A stretch of 11,946 nucleotides of DNA from Bacillota bacterium (GTDB lineage: Bacteria; Bacillota; UBA4882; UBA8346), in assembly GCA_023415835.1 (NCBI GenBank), contig JAEZJK010000040.1:1-11946 (forward strand). Reading direction: 5' to 3'. Positions 1-6,852 of the stretch are shown here, piece by piece (position 1 is the first letter of the stretch; every line of letters starts with the position of its first letter). A program made the position numbers and the translations under genes. A model generated the notes under the pieces. The model saw only the letters and a program-made list of their open reading frames with translations, did no database searches and had not been told where the DNA came from.

Positions 1-126
1 GGTCACTGATTGCCTTCAGTCAGTCGTTGATGAAGCTTCATCGGTCACTGATTGCCTTCAGTCAGTCGTTGATGAAGCTTCATCGGTCACTGATTGCCTT
101 CAGTCAGTCGTTGATGAAGCTTCACC
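1..126. repeat. Three tandem copies of a 42-bp repeat
   Basis: The units are 1-42, 43-84 and 85-126. The first two are identical, and the third differs only at its second-last base (T to C at 125). The array may continue to the left of the window. Each unit holds the perfect 14-bp palindrome GATGAAGCTTCATC (the third copy keeps its inner 10 bp plus part of the flank) and an ACTGA/TCAGT inverted pair. The length is a multiple of three, so the array stays in frame with the coding region it starts. Near-perfect identity points to recent expansion or active homogenisation. Confidence 0.95.
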
Positions 127-310
127 AAAACGCCTTCAGGACGTGAAGAACGTCAATAAGACGGATGGCATGACTGCCACTGTTAATCAACAGCAGTTAC
201 TCCGCGAGGCCGAAAGCAAAGCGACCATGGTCCGTCAGTCAGTCCGCTCCCGGCTGCCCAAAGAGGACTGGAACCGGTTCGGCTTCAATCAGGAGAAACT
301 GCAGGGCTGA
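2..310 (+). CDS. C-terminal part of an unrecognised protein with 14-residue tandem repeats (5' truncated by window)
   Basis: An open frame runs from the window edge to TGA at 308-310 and gives 102 residues. The first 42 residues are three copies of a 14-residue unit (VTDCLQSVVDEASS), each encoded by an almost identical 42-bp DNA repeat. The rest is hydrophilic, with a Gln-rich stretch, then a basic segment, ending DWNRFGFNQEKLQG. There is no signal peptide, membrane segment or catalytic motif in the visible part. The true start lies to the left of the window. A second frame is also open through the repeats but stops at about 149, so the frame reaching 310 is the better reading. I do not recognise the family. 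It could be the tail of a long repeat protein or of a mobile-element protein, and nothing seen here decides between these. Confidence 0.5.
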   Translation, partial: VTDCLQSVVDEASSVTDCLQSVVDEASSVTDCLQSVVDEASPKRLQDVKNVNKTDGMTATVNQQQLLREAESKATMVRQSVRSRLPKEDWNRFGFNQEKLQG

Positions 311-442
311 AAGAACAGAACCGATGGATCCGGAACAAACGGGCATAGAAGGATAACTGAGTAAGGATATCCATAAATGCCAATCTGATGCTGCTTCGCA
401 TAACATTACCTAAAGGAAGACCAGCATAAAGGGCGAATTCAC

Positions 443-479
443 ATAAGCGTCAGGCTGGACAAAAAAATATTTTTGGAGG
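443..479 (+). promoter_or_regulatory. Conserved 5' leader block of the first barrel gene
   Basis: The block AGCGTCAGGCTGGA, an A/T-rich stretch and TTTTTGGAGG are shared with the leader of the next gene (1279-1309). The GGAGG at 475-479 is the ribosome binding site, 11 nt from the ATG. The nonamer TCAGGCTGG at 450-458 is the exact reverse complement of CCAGCCTGA at 1148-1156 in the 3' UTR of the same gene. I see no convincing sigmaA promoter in 311-442. A weak ATGCCA/TAACAT pair at 377-406 is possible. Confidence 0.6.
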
Positions 480-490
480 CAAACACACAA

Positions 491-1126
491 ATGAAAAAAT
501 TAGTCGCACTCACCATGACTCTCGTAATGACCTTCGCCTTTGGATACGTAACTATGGCAAGTACCATTGGCATTGGCGCCGGCGAGGGTTTCTCCGCTGA
601 AATTTCCAATCAAATCGATCCTTCCGAAGATGAAATCGATGTAACCGGTTACTATGGTCTGAACAAACAAACTCAGTTATCAATCGGCTACGGCACGGAC
701 AGCAAAGATATTACCTTAGGGGCCCGCTATGCTTTCAATGAAAATATGGCAGCTACCTTGGACTACACCATGGCTGACGCCGAAGAAGCTTCCGACGTTA
801 CTGCTTTAGGATTCCGGTATAAAGCCGCACTCAACGATGCCTTAGCTTTAGTCGGCAAATTAAGCTATGCTGATGCTGATGAAGTTACTGCAATGGGTCT
901 ATTGGGTCAAGCTGAATACAAATTCAACGACAAGGTCGTAGGTAACCTCGGTTTTGATTATGTAAGCCCCGATAGCGATTTAGTAGAATTAGATGATTAC
1001 ACCAATATCATAGCCGGTATTGAAGTAACCCCGATCGAACAACTCACCGCTTACCTCGACTACACCATGATGGATGACGAAAATACTGATGATACCGTCG
1101 TTCTTGGAGCCGCTTACTCGTTCTAA
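491..1126 (+). CDS. Small acidic outer-membrane beta-barrel protein, paralogue 1
   Basis: A 211-residue protein with a Sec signal peptide (MKKL, hydrophobic core, likely cut after Ala in TMASTIG at about residue 23). The mature part has about a dozen short amphipathic strands with alternating hydrophobic residues (for example YGLNKQTQLSIGYG and ITLGARYAFN). It ends in AAYSF, and a terminal Phe is the usual C-terminal beta-signal for BAM-dependent insertion. The mature chain is very acidic: by eye about 35 Asp/Glu against 8 Lys/Arg. The ATG at 491 is chosen over a TTG at 473 because that TTG overlaps the GGAGG ribosome binding site and would add residues before the signal peptide. It probably forms a porin-like channel or a structural barrel in the outer membrane. 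The substrate is unknown. It is the first of three tandem paralogues and has its own terminator. Confidence 0.8.
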   Translation: MKKLVALTMTLVMTFAFGYVTMASTIGIGAGEGFSAEISNQIDPSEDEIDVTGYYGLNKQTQLSIGYGTDSKDITLGARYAFNENMAATLDYTMADAEEASDVTALGFRYKAALNDALALVGKLSYADADEVTAMGLLGQAEYKFNDKVVGNLGFDYVSPDSDLVELDDYTNIIAGIEVTPIEQLTAYLDYTMMDDENTDDTVVLGAAYSF

Positions 1127-1159
1127 TCTAAAACCTTAAGCAGTAAACCAGCCTGAACT

Positions 1160-1187
1160 AAAAACGCCCGCAAGGGCGTTTTTTTGT
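1160..1187 (+). terminator. Intrinsic terminator after barrel gene 1
   Basis: AAAACGCCC (1161-1169), GCAA loop and GGGCGTTTT (1174-1182) form a 9-bp hairpin that runs into seven T residues (1179-1185). The upstream CCAGCCTGA and the downstream GTTGTTC are conserved in the equivalent place after the next gene. Confidence 0.92.
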
Positions 1188-1196
1188 TGTTCAAAA

Positions 1197-1225
1197 ATGA
1201 CTGTATTTATGTATACGGGTATTAT
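1197..1225 (+). promoter_or_regulatory. Candidate sigmaA promoter for barrel gene 2
   Basis: ATGACT (1197-1202, 4 of 6 to TTGACA) and TATTAT (1220-1225, 5 of 6 to TATAAT) are separated by 17 bp. The pair lies just past the terminator of the preceding gene and about 95 bp before the next ATG, so the second gene probably has its own promoter and a leader of about 90 nt. Confidence 0.5.
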
Positions 1226-1278
1226 GAAATTTTAACTATAGCGTAACAGGAATCCGATTAAATCAAAGGAATATATAT

Positions 1279-1309
1279 TAGCGTCAGGCTGGAAAATTTT
1301 TTTTGGAGG
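1279..1309 (+). promoter_or_regulatory. Conserved 5' leader block of barrel gene 2
   Basis: The same block as in front of gene 1: AGCGTCAGGCTGGA, then A/T-rich DNA, then TTTTTTTTGGAGG. The ribosome binding site GGAGG is at 1305-1309, again 11 nt from the ATG. TCAGGCTGG at 1284-1292 is complementary to CCAGCCTGA at 1963-1971 behind this gene and at 1148-1156 behind gene 1. Confidence 0.6.
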
Positions 1310-1320
1310 GAAAAAATTAT

Positions 1321-1947
1321 ATGAAAAAACTGTTAGTACTTACCTTAGCTCTCGTGATGACCTTTGCCTTTGGATACGTAACATTGGCCAGTACCATGGG
1401 AATCGGGACTACTGAGGGAGCAGTTTCCGTGGAAGTCGGAACTTATGTAGATCCTTCAGACTATACCGATGAAGTCGATGTTACTGTTTATTATGGATTG
1501 AATGACCAAACTCTACTTTATCTGGGATATGGCACCGACAGTGAAGACATTAAATTAAACGTGCGTTATGCTTTCTCCGAAAACTTGGCCGCCACCCTTA
1601 AATATGTACTGGCGGGCCAGGAAGGCGATGATGATACAATCACCGCCGGATTACGGTATAAAACCAATGTCAGCGACTCTCTCGCGTTAGTCGGCGCTTT
1701 GCAGTACACTAATTATGATCCCGATGCCGAAATCGATGTTATAGGCCAGGTTGAATATTCATTCACCAAAAAAGTAGTCGGTACTCTGCAATATGTTTAT
1801 TCGGAAGTGGGCGACTTAGACGGTTCCATGATTACTGTAGGTATCGAGACTTATCCTACCGATGCGCTCTGCGTTTACCTTGACTATGAGATGCCTGAAG
1901 ATGCAGAAGATGATTATGCTTACTTAGCTGTTTCTTACTCTTTCTAA
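1321..1947 (+). CDS. Small acidic outer-membrane beta-barrel protein, paralogue 2
   Basis: A 208-residue protein, clearly a paralogue of the preceding gene. The signal peptides are almost the same (shared VMTFAFGYVT), followed by the shared motifs YYGLN, LGYGTDS, RYAF and LDY, and the end VSYSF with C-terminal Phe. The mature part is strongly acidic (by eye about 34 Asp/Glu against 7 Lys/Arg), with acidic clusters where loops are expected (EGDDD, PEDAEDD). The ATG at 1321 is preferred over a TTG at 1303, which overlaps the GGAGG ribosome binding site. Strand pattern and length suggest about 12 strands in the outer membrane. The family and substrate are unknown to me. It has its own candidate promoter, leader and terminator, so the duplication copied a whole transcription unit and not only the reading frame. 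Confidence 0.8.
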   Translation: MKKLLVLTLALVMTFAFGYVTLASTMGIGTTEGAVSVEVGTYVDPSDYTDEVDVTVYYGLNDQTLLYLGYGTDSEDIKLNVRYAFSENLAATLKYVLAGQEGDDDTITAGLRYKTNVSDSLALVGALQYTNYDPDAEIDVIGQVEYSFTKKVVGTLQYVYSEVGDLDGSMITVGIETYPTDALCVYLDYEMPEDAEDDYAYLAVSYSF

Positions 1948-1972
1948 GAGAAACAAAAAACACCAGCCTGAT

Positions 1973-2000
1973 AAAAAAACGCCTGAAAGGGCGTTTTTTT
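1973..2000 (+). terminator. Intrinsic terminator after barrel gene 2
   Basis: AAAAAACGCC (1974-1983) pairs with GGCGTTTTTT (1990-1999) around a short GAAA-containing loop, ending in seven T residues. It is preceded by CCAGCCTGA (1963-1971) and followed by GTTCTTC, as after gene 1. Confidence 0.92.
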
Positions 2001-2135
2001 GTTCTTCTTCACAGGTAAATTCCTAAAATGGGGCGAATATTTAACATAAAAGCTACCCTGGCCCTAACAAGGGAATTCGCAAGCCTTTGCAGACAATATA
2101 ACATTTTTGTCTCAAAGTAACTATCAACAAAAAAA

Positions 2136-2172
2136 TAATCCTTAAATCCGAAAAATCCTGACTAATCATGGT
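2136..2172 (+). repeat. Solo copy of a dispersed GGATT/AATCC-rich repeat
   Basis: TAATCCTT...ATCCG...AATCCTGACTAATC...TGG matches the right arm of the downstream inverted repeat (2977-3016) in the same orientation, with about 33 of 40 aligned positions identical by eye. It ends about 12 bp before the ribosome binding site of barrel gene 3, so it is part of that leader. Confidence 0.75.
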
Positions 2173-2196
2173 CAAAAATATCTAAGGAGGAAAAAG

Positions 2197-2799
2197 ATGA
2201 AATATATCCTCACTTTAGTTTGTTGCTTGTCGCTCTGCTTTACCTTTATTCATTCAACTCTAGCCAACACCATTCCCATCGCAGTCTCCAAAGGCGTCTC
2301 GATCTCATTGGAACGATCCCTCGAGTCCTCCGATTTATCCGAACCAACGATTGTAACCGGCAACTTTGGCTTAAACGACCATCTATTGCTGAAATGCGCC
2401 TATATTACCGAAGAAGAGCGAAATATCATCGGAGGCCGTTATGCGTTCAATGAAAAAATGGCAGTAATGTTTGAACATGAATGGAAGGATGATGCTAGCT
2501 CAAATAAATACGGTTTCGGTTACAAGTTCAATCTCCGAGATCAACTGGATTTGGTCGGGTTGGTTGAATACCAATCCAAAGATATTACTCTGACTGGTCA
2601 AGCCGAATACGAGTTCAAGGAGGCGATTACCGCCTATGGCGGTTTTAAATATGCCAAGCCGGATCAAGGGGATGCCGCAACCGATCTTTTGGTGGGAGTA
2701 GAGTATATGCCGCTCGATATTTTCTCCCTTTATTTTGATTATATAATGCCTGAGGAAGACGATGAACTAATTTACTTTGGAGTTTCATATATGTTTTAA
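2197..2799 (+). CDS. Outer-membrane beta-barrel protein, diverged paralogue 3
   Basis: A 200-residue protein started by ATG with AAGGAGG at 2184-2190, 6 nt upstream. The N-terminal signal peptide is probably cut after STLA (about residue 23). The body follows the pattern of the two preceding proteins: GNFGLND, GGRYAFNEKMAV, YGFGYKF, TGQAEYEF, VEYMPLDIFSLYFDYIMPEEDDE and the C-terminal VSYMF with Phe. It is less acidic than the other two (about 31 Asp/Glu against 14 Lys/Arg) and clearly older as a duplicate. It does not share their TCAGGCTGG leader or GCCC/GGGC terminator. Instead its leader holds a dispersed-repeat copy, and a weak TATAAC (2097-2102) is the only promoter-like box noticed. It was probably part of the same outer-membrane protein family but is separately regulated. 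Confidence 0.75.
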   Translation: MKYILTLVCCLSLCFTFIHSTLANTIPIAVSKGVSISLERSLESSDLSEPTIVTGNFGLNDHLLLKCAYITEEERNIIGGRYAFNEKMAVMFEHEWKDDASSNKYGFGYKFNLRDQLDLVGLVEYQSKDITLTGQAEYEFKEAITAYGGFKYAKPDQGDAATDLLVGVEYMPLDIFSLYFDYIMPEEDDELIYFGVSYMF

Positions 2800-2843
2800 T
2801 TGGTTTTAGCTTAACAACTTTTTGTGGCTCGATGACGCCTCCT

Positions 2844-3020
2844 GTCTGAACCAGGATTTAACGGATTCCTCGGATTATAAGGATTTTCTTTTCAGCTGTT
2901 AAATACTTTGGTCTTAATAAATCATACATCTCCAATTGATCAATTTAAATGGATTCAACCGTTGAGCGCTGATCTTTAATCCTTTTAGTCCGCAAAATCC
3001 CGACTAATCCTGGTTCAGAC
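2844..3020. repeat. Long inverted repeat of a GGATT-rich dispersed element between convergent genes
   Basis: The left arm 2844-2885 (starts GTCTGAACCAGGATT) and right arm 2978-3020 (ends AATCCTGGTTCAGAC) are reverse complements. The outer 15 bp are perfect and about 34 of 43 positions match over the full arms. The 92-bp centre is A/T-rich and holds no gene. The element fills most of the 263-bp gap between barrel gene 3 (plus) and thiQ (minus). No ordinary intrinsic terminator is seen for either gene, so the hairpin may serve as a two-way transcript end. That role is inference. Confidence 0.85.
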
Positions 3021-3062
3021 CGGTAGCTTACATGACATGCTCCAATTTATTTTCACGGCTAA

Positions 3063-4109
3063 TCACTCTTCTAACACCCTAGCCGCCCCCATGTCAAAAC
3101 CAAACTTAATCCGTGCACCTTCCCGGAGAGCCCCGGCTTCCTTTCCAGCCATTAATTTGACATGAAACCGGCCGGTATCAATCTCCAATCGATAAAAAGG
3201 ACCTAGGTATTCAATGCGAACTATCTCCCCTTCAAATTGTGGCTTTCCCGGTTCAAGCCGGACATCTTCAGGTCGGACCATCAGCCACCGTAGATCTTTT
3301 TCAGTAAAGCTTCCGGAACATATCTCTAGTTTGGTTCCGTCCTCCAAAATAACTAGCGCTTCTCCCGATTCCCCTTCACCAATATGGCAGGGTATCAAGT
3401 TAGCGTCTCCTAAAAACTCAGCCGCAAAACGGTTGGTCGGGTTTTCATATACCTCCCGGGGCTTTCCGACTTGAATTAATCGTCCCTGCCGGATCAGCCC
3501 GATCCGGTCCGAGATCGAGAGCGCTTCTTCCTGTTGATGAGTGACGAAAATAGTGGTAAATCCCAAGCGCTGTTGAAGTTCTTTCATCTCATCCCGGAGG
3601 TGGCTCCGGATTTCATAATCCAGGGCCGAAAAAGGTTCGTCTAAAAGCAAGATCTCAGGCTCAACCGCCAAGGCCCGAGCTAGAGCCACCCGTTGTTGTT
3701 CCCCGCCTGATAATTGCATGATTGGCCTTTCGGCTAAAGCCTCCAGCCGAAAAAATCCCAGCATCTCTTGGACCCGTCGTCTACGCTCAACCATGGAATA
3801 TTTTTGTAATTTCAACCCATATTCGATGTTTTCGAAGACATTTAAATGGGGAAAAAGGGCATAATTCTGAAAGACCAATCCGATCCGGCGTTGCTCCGGA
3901 CTAAGGTCGGTAATGTCCCGTCCGTTCAAGACAATCCTACCCCGGTCCGGCTTTTCCAAACCGGCGATCAAACGCAAAAGAGTCGTCTTCCCGCACCCGC
4001 TCGGGCCCAATAATGAAAAAAATTCGCCGTCTTCGATCAAGAGGTCAACTTCAATTTCAAATTTGGGATAGTTTTTCTCCAAAGCCAATTCCAGGATGGG
4101 TTTTGACAT
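3063..4109 (-). CDS. thiQ: ABC transporter ATP-binding protein of the thiamine importer, ThiQ-like with C-terminal TOBE domain
   Basis: This is the cytoplasmic ATPase that should power thiamine/TPP import through the adjacent permease. All ABC motifs are present: Walker A GPSGCGKT (35-42), Q-loop Gln81 in VFQN, signature LSGGEQQ (133-139), Walker B ILLLDE (153-158), D-loop SALD (161-164) and H-loop His191. At 348 residues it is much longer than enterobacterial ThiQ (about 230). Residues from about 235 on (NLIPC..., LMVRPEDVRLEP, IEYLGPFYRLEI) look like a TOBE domain, as in the PotA/FbpC/CysA group. The role therefore rests on operon position behind thiB and thiP. By sequence alone it could equally be called an iron or spermidine ATPase. 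The start has AAGGAGA about 5 nt upstream, and the gene begins 62 bp after thiP. Confidence 0.85.
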   Translation of the reverse strand: MSKPILELALEKNYPKFEIEVDLLIEDGEFFSLLGPSGCGKTTLLRLIAGLEKPDRGRIVLNGRDITDLSPEQRRIGLVFQNYALFPHLNVFENIEYGLKLQKYSMVERRRRVQEMLGFFRLEALAERPIMQLSGGEQQRVALARALAVEPEILLLDEPFSALDYEIRSHLRDEMKELQQRLGFTTIFVTHQQEEALSISDRIGLIRQGRLIQVGKPREVYENPTNRFAAEFLGDANLIPCHIGEGESGEALVILEDGTKLEICSGSFTEKDLRWLMVRPEDVRLEPGKPQFEGEIVRIEYLGPFYRLEIDTGRFHVKLMAGKEAGALREGARIKFGFDMGAARVLEE

Positions 4110-4171
4110 CAGGTTCTCCTTAAACTTTATAAATAACTGGCTGCCAATCTGTTAGAGGTCCTTGGCGTCCA

Positions 4172-5812
4172 TCAGCGTTTCCTTTTATTTTCTTTTGACT
4201 TTTCCTGCACCGCCGAGTAAAGCAACACTGAAACCGCCATGAAAAGCACTCCCAAGGCTACTGCTCTGGCAAAATGGTAATGGCCAATTAGGCGATAAAT
4301 GGCCACCGATACAGTGATCAGCTTCCCCTGGCCCAACATTAAAACCGCTGCCAAGTCTCCCAAAGAAAAGGCAATGGCATAGGTAGCGGCAGTGGCAATG
4401 GCCTTCCGCATCAAGGGCAATTCAACAGTCCAAAAGACCCTCCTCGAGTCAGCGCCCAAAGTCCGGGCCGCTTCTAAATAAGACTCACCCAGATCACGCC
4501 AAGCGGTCCTTAATAAAGAATATACCAAGGGGAAAGCCAGAAATACCTGGGACCAGATTACCAAAACTACCGACGGCAAATACCTGCCAGCCAACAAGCC
4601 GATCCCGAAAGCAAAGGTCAAAAAGGAAATTCCAACCGGAAGTTGGAGCCAGAGATCGCCCGATTGCCACGGTTCAAACCTTCGGCTGCGGGCCAAGATG
4701 TAGGCTGTTCCCGTAGTTATTAAGGCCACGGTTAAGGCCAAGGCAATACTGGTCCCCAAAACATTTCCCAGCGATTGACCGACGCTGAAACGGAACCCGG
4801 TATCCAGTAATTGCCGGTAATTCTCTATTGTAAACCCTGTTCCGGGAAGACCGCGCCGCATCAGCGAACGTATCCCCATCGCTCCCAGCGGCGCCAGAAA
4901 AAAGAACCCTATTACCGAGGCATATAATATGGCCGCTATACTCGGCAATGGTTTCTCACTCCAAGATAACTTGGGAAGATTCCGGTTGAAACCGCCCGCT
5001 ATCCGGATTCTCCTGCCGAAACAGTGTTGCAGGTATAAGACTAACGCTAAAATAGCTGTTTGGATAAATGCAATCATGGTGGCCTGATCAAAGTTCAATT
5101 TGCTGTTATATTCGATATAAATCAAGACTTCGAAGGTCTTGTATAAATAACCGCCCAAGACCAATACCACCGTAAAACTGAGGAAGGCGTATAAAAAAAC
5201 CAACAGAAATAAATAGCTGATGGTCTGGACCAACAGCGGCAGAATCACCCCGCAAAAAGTGCGATACCTGGACCCTCCCAGGACAGCTGAGGCTTCACCT
5301 AGAGTGGAGTCGATTCGCTCCCAGCTTTCTCCCAAGACCCGGATACAAAAGGAGAAGTTATAAAAGACATTAGCCAGAACAATTCCCCAGAACCCATAAA
5401 GCCCGGTGAATCTAAACCCGCTGTCCGGGAAAAACCTGACCAGCCAATGATTGAGAGCCCCGTTTTGCCCGTAAAACAGGACCATGCCCAGAACCACCAG
5501 AATACCGGGGAGCATAAAGGGCAGTACCAAAAGGTTGCGAAAAAGGTCTTTACCGGGAAAATCATAATTTCCAAAAAAATAAGCCCCCGGCAAGGCTAAC
5601 AACAGGCTAAAAAACGCGCTTAAAAACGCTTCGGAAGCGGTAAATGAAAGCGTATTCCGGAAAAGTCCCGATTGAATGAACTCCAATAACCGAATGCAGA
5701 TATTTTCAGCTAAAAGAACTTTCGCTAAAATTATCCCAACCGGGAGATAAAACAGGATTATTATTCCCACATATAAAAGAGAGACTTTCTTGGTTCGGCC
5801 ATGGTTAAACAT
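4172..5812 (-). CDS. thiP: Thiamine/TPP ABC transporter permease, fused two-domain
   Basis: A 546-residue inner-membrane permease with two homologous halves, each with about six helices. Each half carries the cytoplasmic EAA loop that docks the ATPase: GEASAVLGG...ILP (about 172-192) and LEAARTLGA...ELP (about 446-466). A fused permease of this size is typical of ThiP and of the related FbpB iron permeases. The ATG at 5812 is chosen because it overlaps the thiB stop as TAATG, a classic translational-coupling junction. A GTG 36 nt upstream (5848) would extend the protein by 12 residues inside thiB and has no good ribosome binding site. The C-terminal tail is highly basic (KSKENKRKR). The binding protein gene next door and the TPP riboswitch make thiamine or its phosphates the likely substrate. 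Confidence 0.9.
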   Translation of the reverse strand: MFNHGRTKKVSLLYVGIIILFYLPVGIILAKVLLAENICIRLLEFIQSGLFRNTLSFTASEAFLSAFFSLLLALPGAYFFGNYDFPGKDLFRNLLVLPFMLPGILVVLGMVLFYGQNGALNHWLVRFFPDSGFRFTGLYGFWGIVLANVFYNFSFCIRVLGESWERIDSTLGEASAVLGGSRYRTFCGVILPLLVQTISYLFLLVFLYAFLSFTVVLVLGGYLYKTFEVLIYIEYNSKLNFDQATMIAFIQTAILALVLYLQHCFGRRIRIAGGFNRNLPKLSWSEKPLPSIAAILYASVIGFFFLAPLGAMGIRSLMRRGLPGTGFTIENYRQLLDTGFRFSVGQSLGNVLGTSIALALTVALITTGTAYILARSRRFEPWQSGDLWLQLPVGISFLTFAFGIGLLAGRYLPSVVLVIWSQVFLAFPLVYSLLRTAWRDLGESYLEAARTLGADSRRVFWTVELPLMRKAIATAATYAIAFSLGDLAAVLMLGQGKLITVSVAIYRLIGHYHFARAVALGVLFMAVSVLLYSAVQEKSKENKRKR

Positions 5813-6822
5813 TATTGGTTGATAGCCTTCTCCCAATCGGCCAACCACAGGTCCAATTTTGCGGCTACTTGGTCCGGGGGCAAGTTTAAGATGCGTTTCG
5901 CTTGGGCCGCGACTCTAAAACTGGCCGGTAGTTTAGCGTCGGTGGTAACCGGATACATAAACTGGCTCTCCGGGATCAAACTTTGGAATTCTGGTGAAAG
6001 TAAGTAATCCACCAAGTGCCGTGCTCCTTTTAAATTGGCTGAGCCTTTGATAATCCCCATCCCCTCGATCTGGGCATAGGCCGCGTCATCAAGCACCAAA
6101 GCTCCATAACGTTCGGTCTTATCATAAAGCAAATGGTAAACGGGGCTAGTACCGTATGACAGAACCAGGGGCGCTTCGCCGGCAGTATACATACCGTAAG
6201 CCTCATCCCATCCCGGAGTGATCGTTAACAAATTCTTTTTCAATTGCTGCCAATAATCAAGATAACCTTTCTCTCCATAAAGAGCGATAGTTGTTAACAC
6301 AAACACCTGACCCGGAGATGAGGTCAACGGGTTTTCGATGATGATTTTACCTTTGTAATATGGGTCCAACAAATCGCGATGGGTTTTAGGGATTTTATTC
6401 AAACGCTCCCGGTCGTAATTGAAGACCACATAGCCAAAATCGAACGGGGTCATCCGGTAACGGGTGTCAAAAACCAGTTCCGGCCGGATCTTGGCGGCGG
6501 CCTTTGGTTTATAGGATTGAAAAAGATCTCTCTCCACCGCTTTGGTAAAATAGTTATTATCTAAACCGATTACCAAATCAGCCTGGGGAGCTTTCTTCTC
6601 CTGCAACAATTGGTTGAAAAGCGGCCCTGTATCCGAGAAGGAGCGAAACTCAACTTTTGTTTGGTAAGTCTTCAAAAAATGACCTTTAATGGTATCAATT
6701 AAATTCACCGGAAAACTGGAGTATGTATAAACGGTAAGCCTTGGGGCAGCACTGGATGCCACGGATTGAAATAAAAGAATCATTAATGCTAATACAAGCA
6801 AGCTAGATGTTTTCCATTTCAT
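5812..6822 (-). CDS. thiB: Thiamine/TPP-binding periplasmic protein
   Basis: This is the soluble receptor that captures thiamine, TMP or TPP in the periplasm and hands it to ThiP. It has a signal peptide with cleavage near residue 25-26 (VASSAAP). The mature protein follows ThiB/TbpA along its whole length: LTVYTYSSF (29-37), DLVIGLDNN (82-90), PFDFGY (126-131), NPLTSSPG (164-171), TPGWDEAYG (202-210), LSYGTSPVYH (221-230) and FMYPVT (288-293). Its 336 residues are close to the usual length. The ribosome binding site AAGGAG lies 8 nt before the ATG. It is the first gene of the operon and lies about 120 bp after the riboswitch terminator. In between is an unusual hairpin repeat that would be carried in the leader of every full-length transcript. 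Confidence 0.95.
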   Translation of the reverse strand: MKWKTSSLLVLALMILLFQSVASSAAPRLTVYTYSSFPVNLIDTIKGHFLKTYQTKVEFRSFSDTGPLFNQLLQEKKAPQADLVIGLDNNYFTKAVERDLFQSYKPKAAAKIRPELVFDTRYRMTPFDFGYVVFNYDRERLNKIPKTHRDLLDPYYKGKIIIENPLTSSPGQVFVLTTIALYGEKGYLDYWQQLKKNLLTITPGWDEAYGMYTAGEAPLVLSYGTSPVYHLLYDKTERYGALVLDDAAYAQIEGMGIIKGSANLKGARHLVDYLLSPEFQSLIPESQFMYPVTTDAKLPASFRVAAQAKRILNLPPDQVAAKLDLWLADWEKAINQ

Positions 6823-6852
6823 GTTAATAACTCCTTTTTAAATAAATTAAAC

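Noticed and set aside
1..126. CRISPR array
   Set aside because: The repeats are directly joined with no variable spacers and are translated in frame, so this is a coding tandem repeat.
473..490. TTG start for barrel gene 1 (and the parallel TTG at 1303 for gene 2)
   Set aside because: Both TTG codons overlap the GGAGG ribosome binding site itself. The ATG codons at 491 and 1321 give proper signal peptides starting MKKL.
5812..5848. GTG start at 5848 for thiP
   Set aside because: It would overlap thiB by 37 bases and has no ribosome binding site. The TAATG overlap at 5812 is a standard coupled start.
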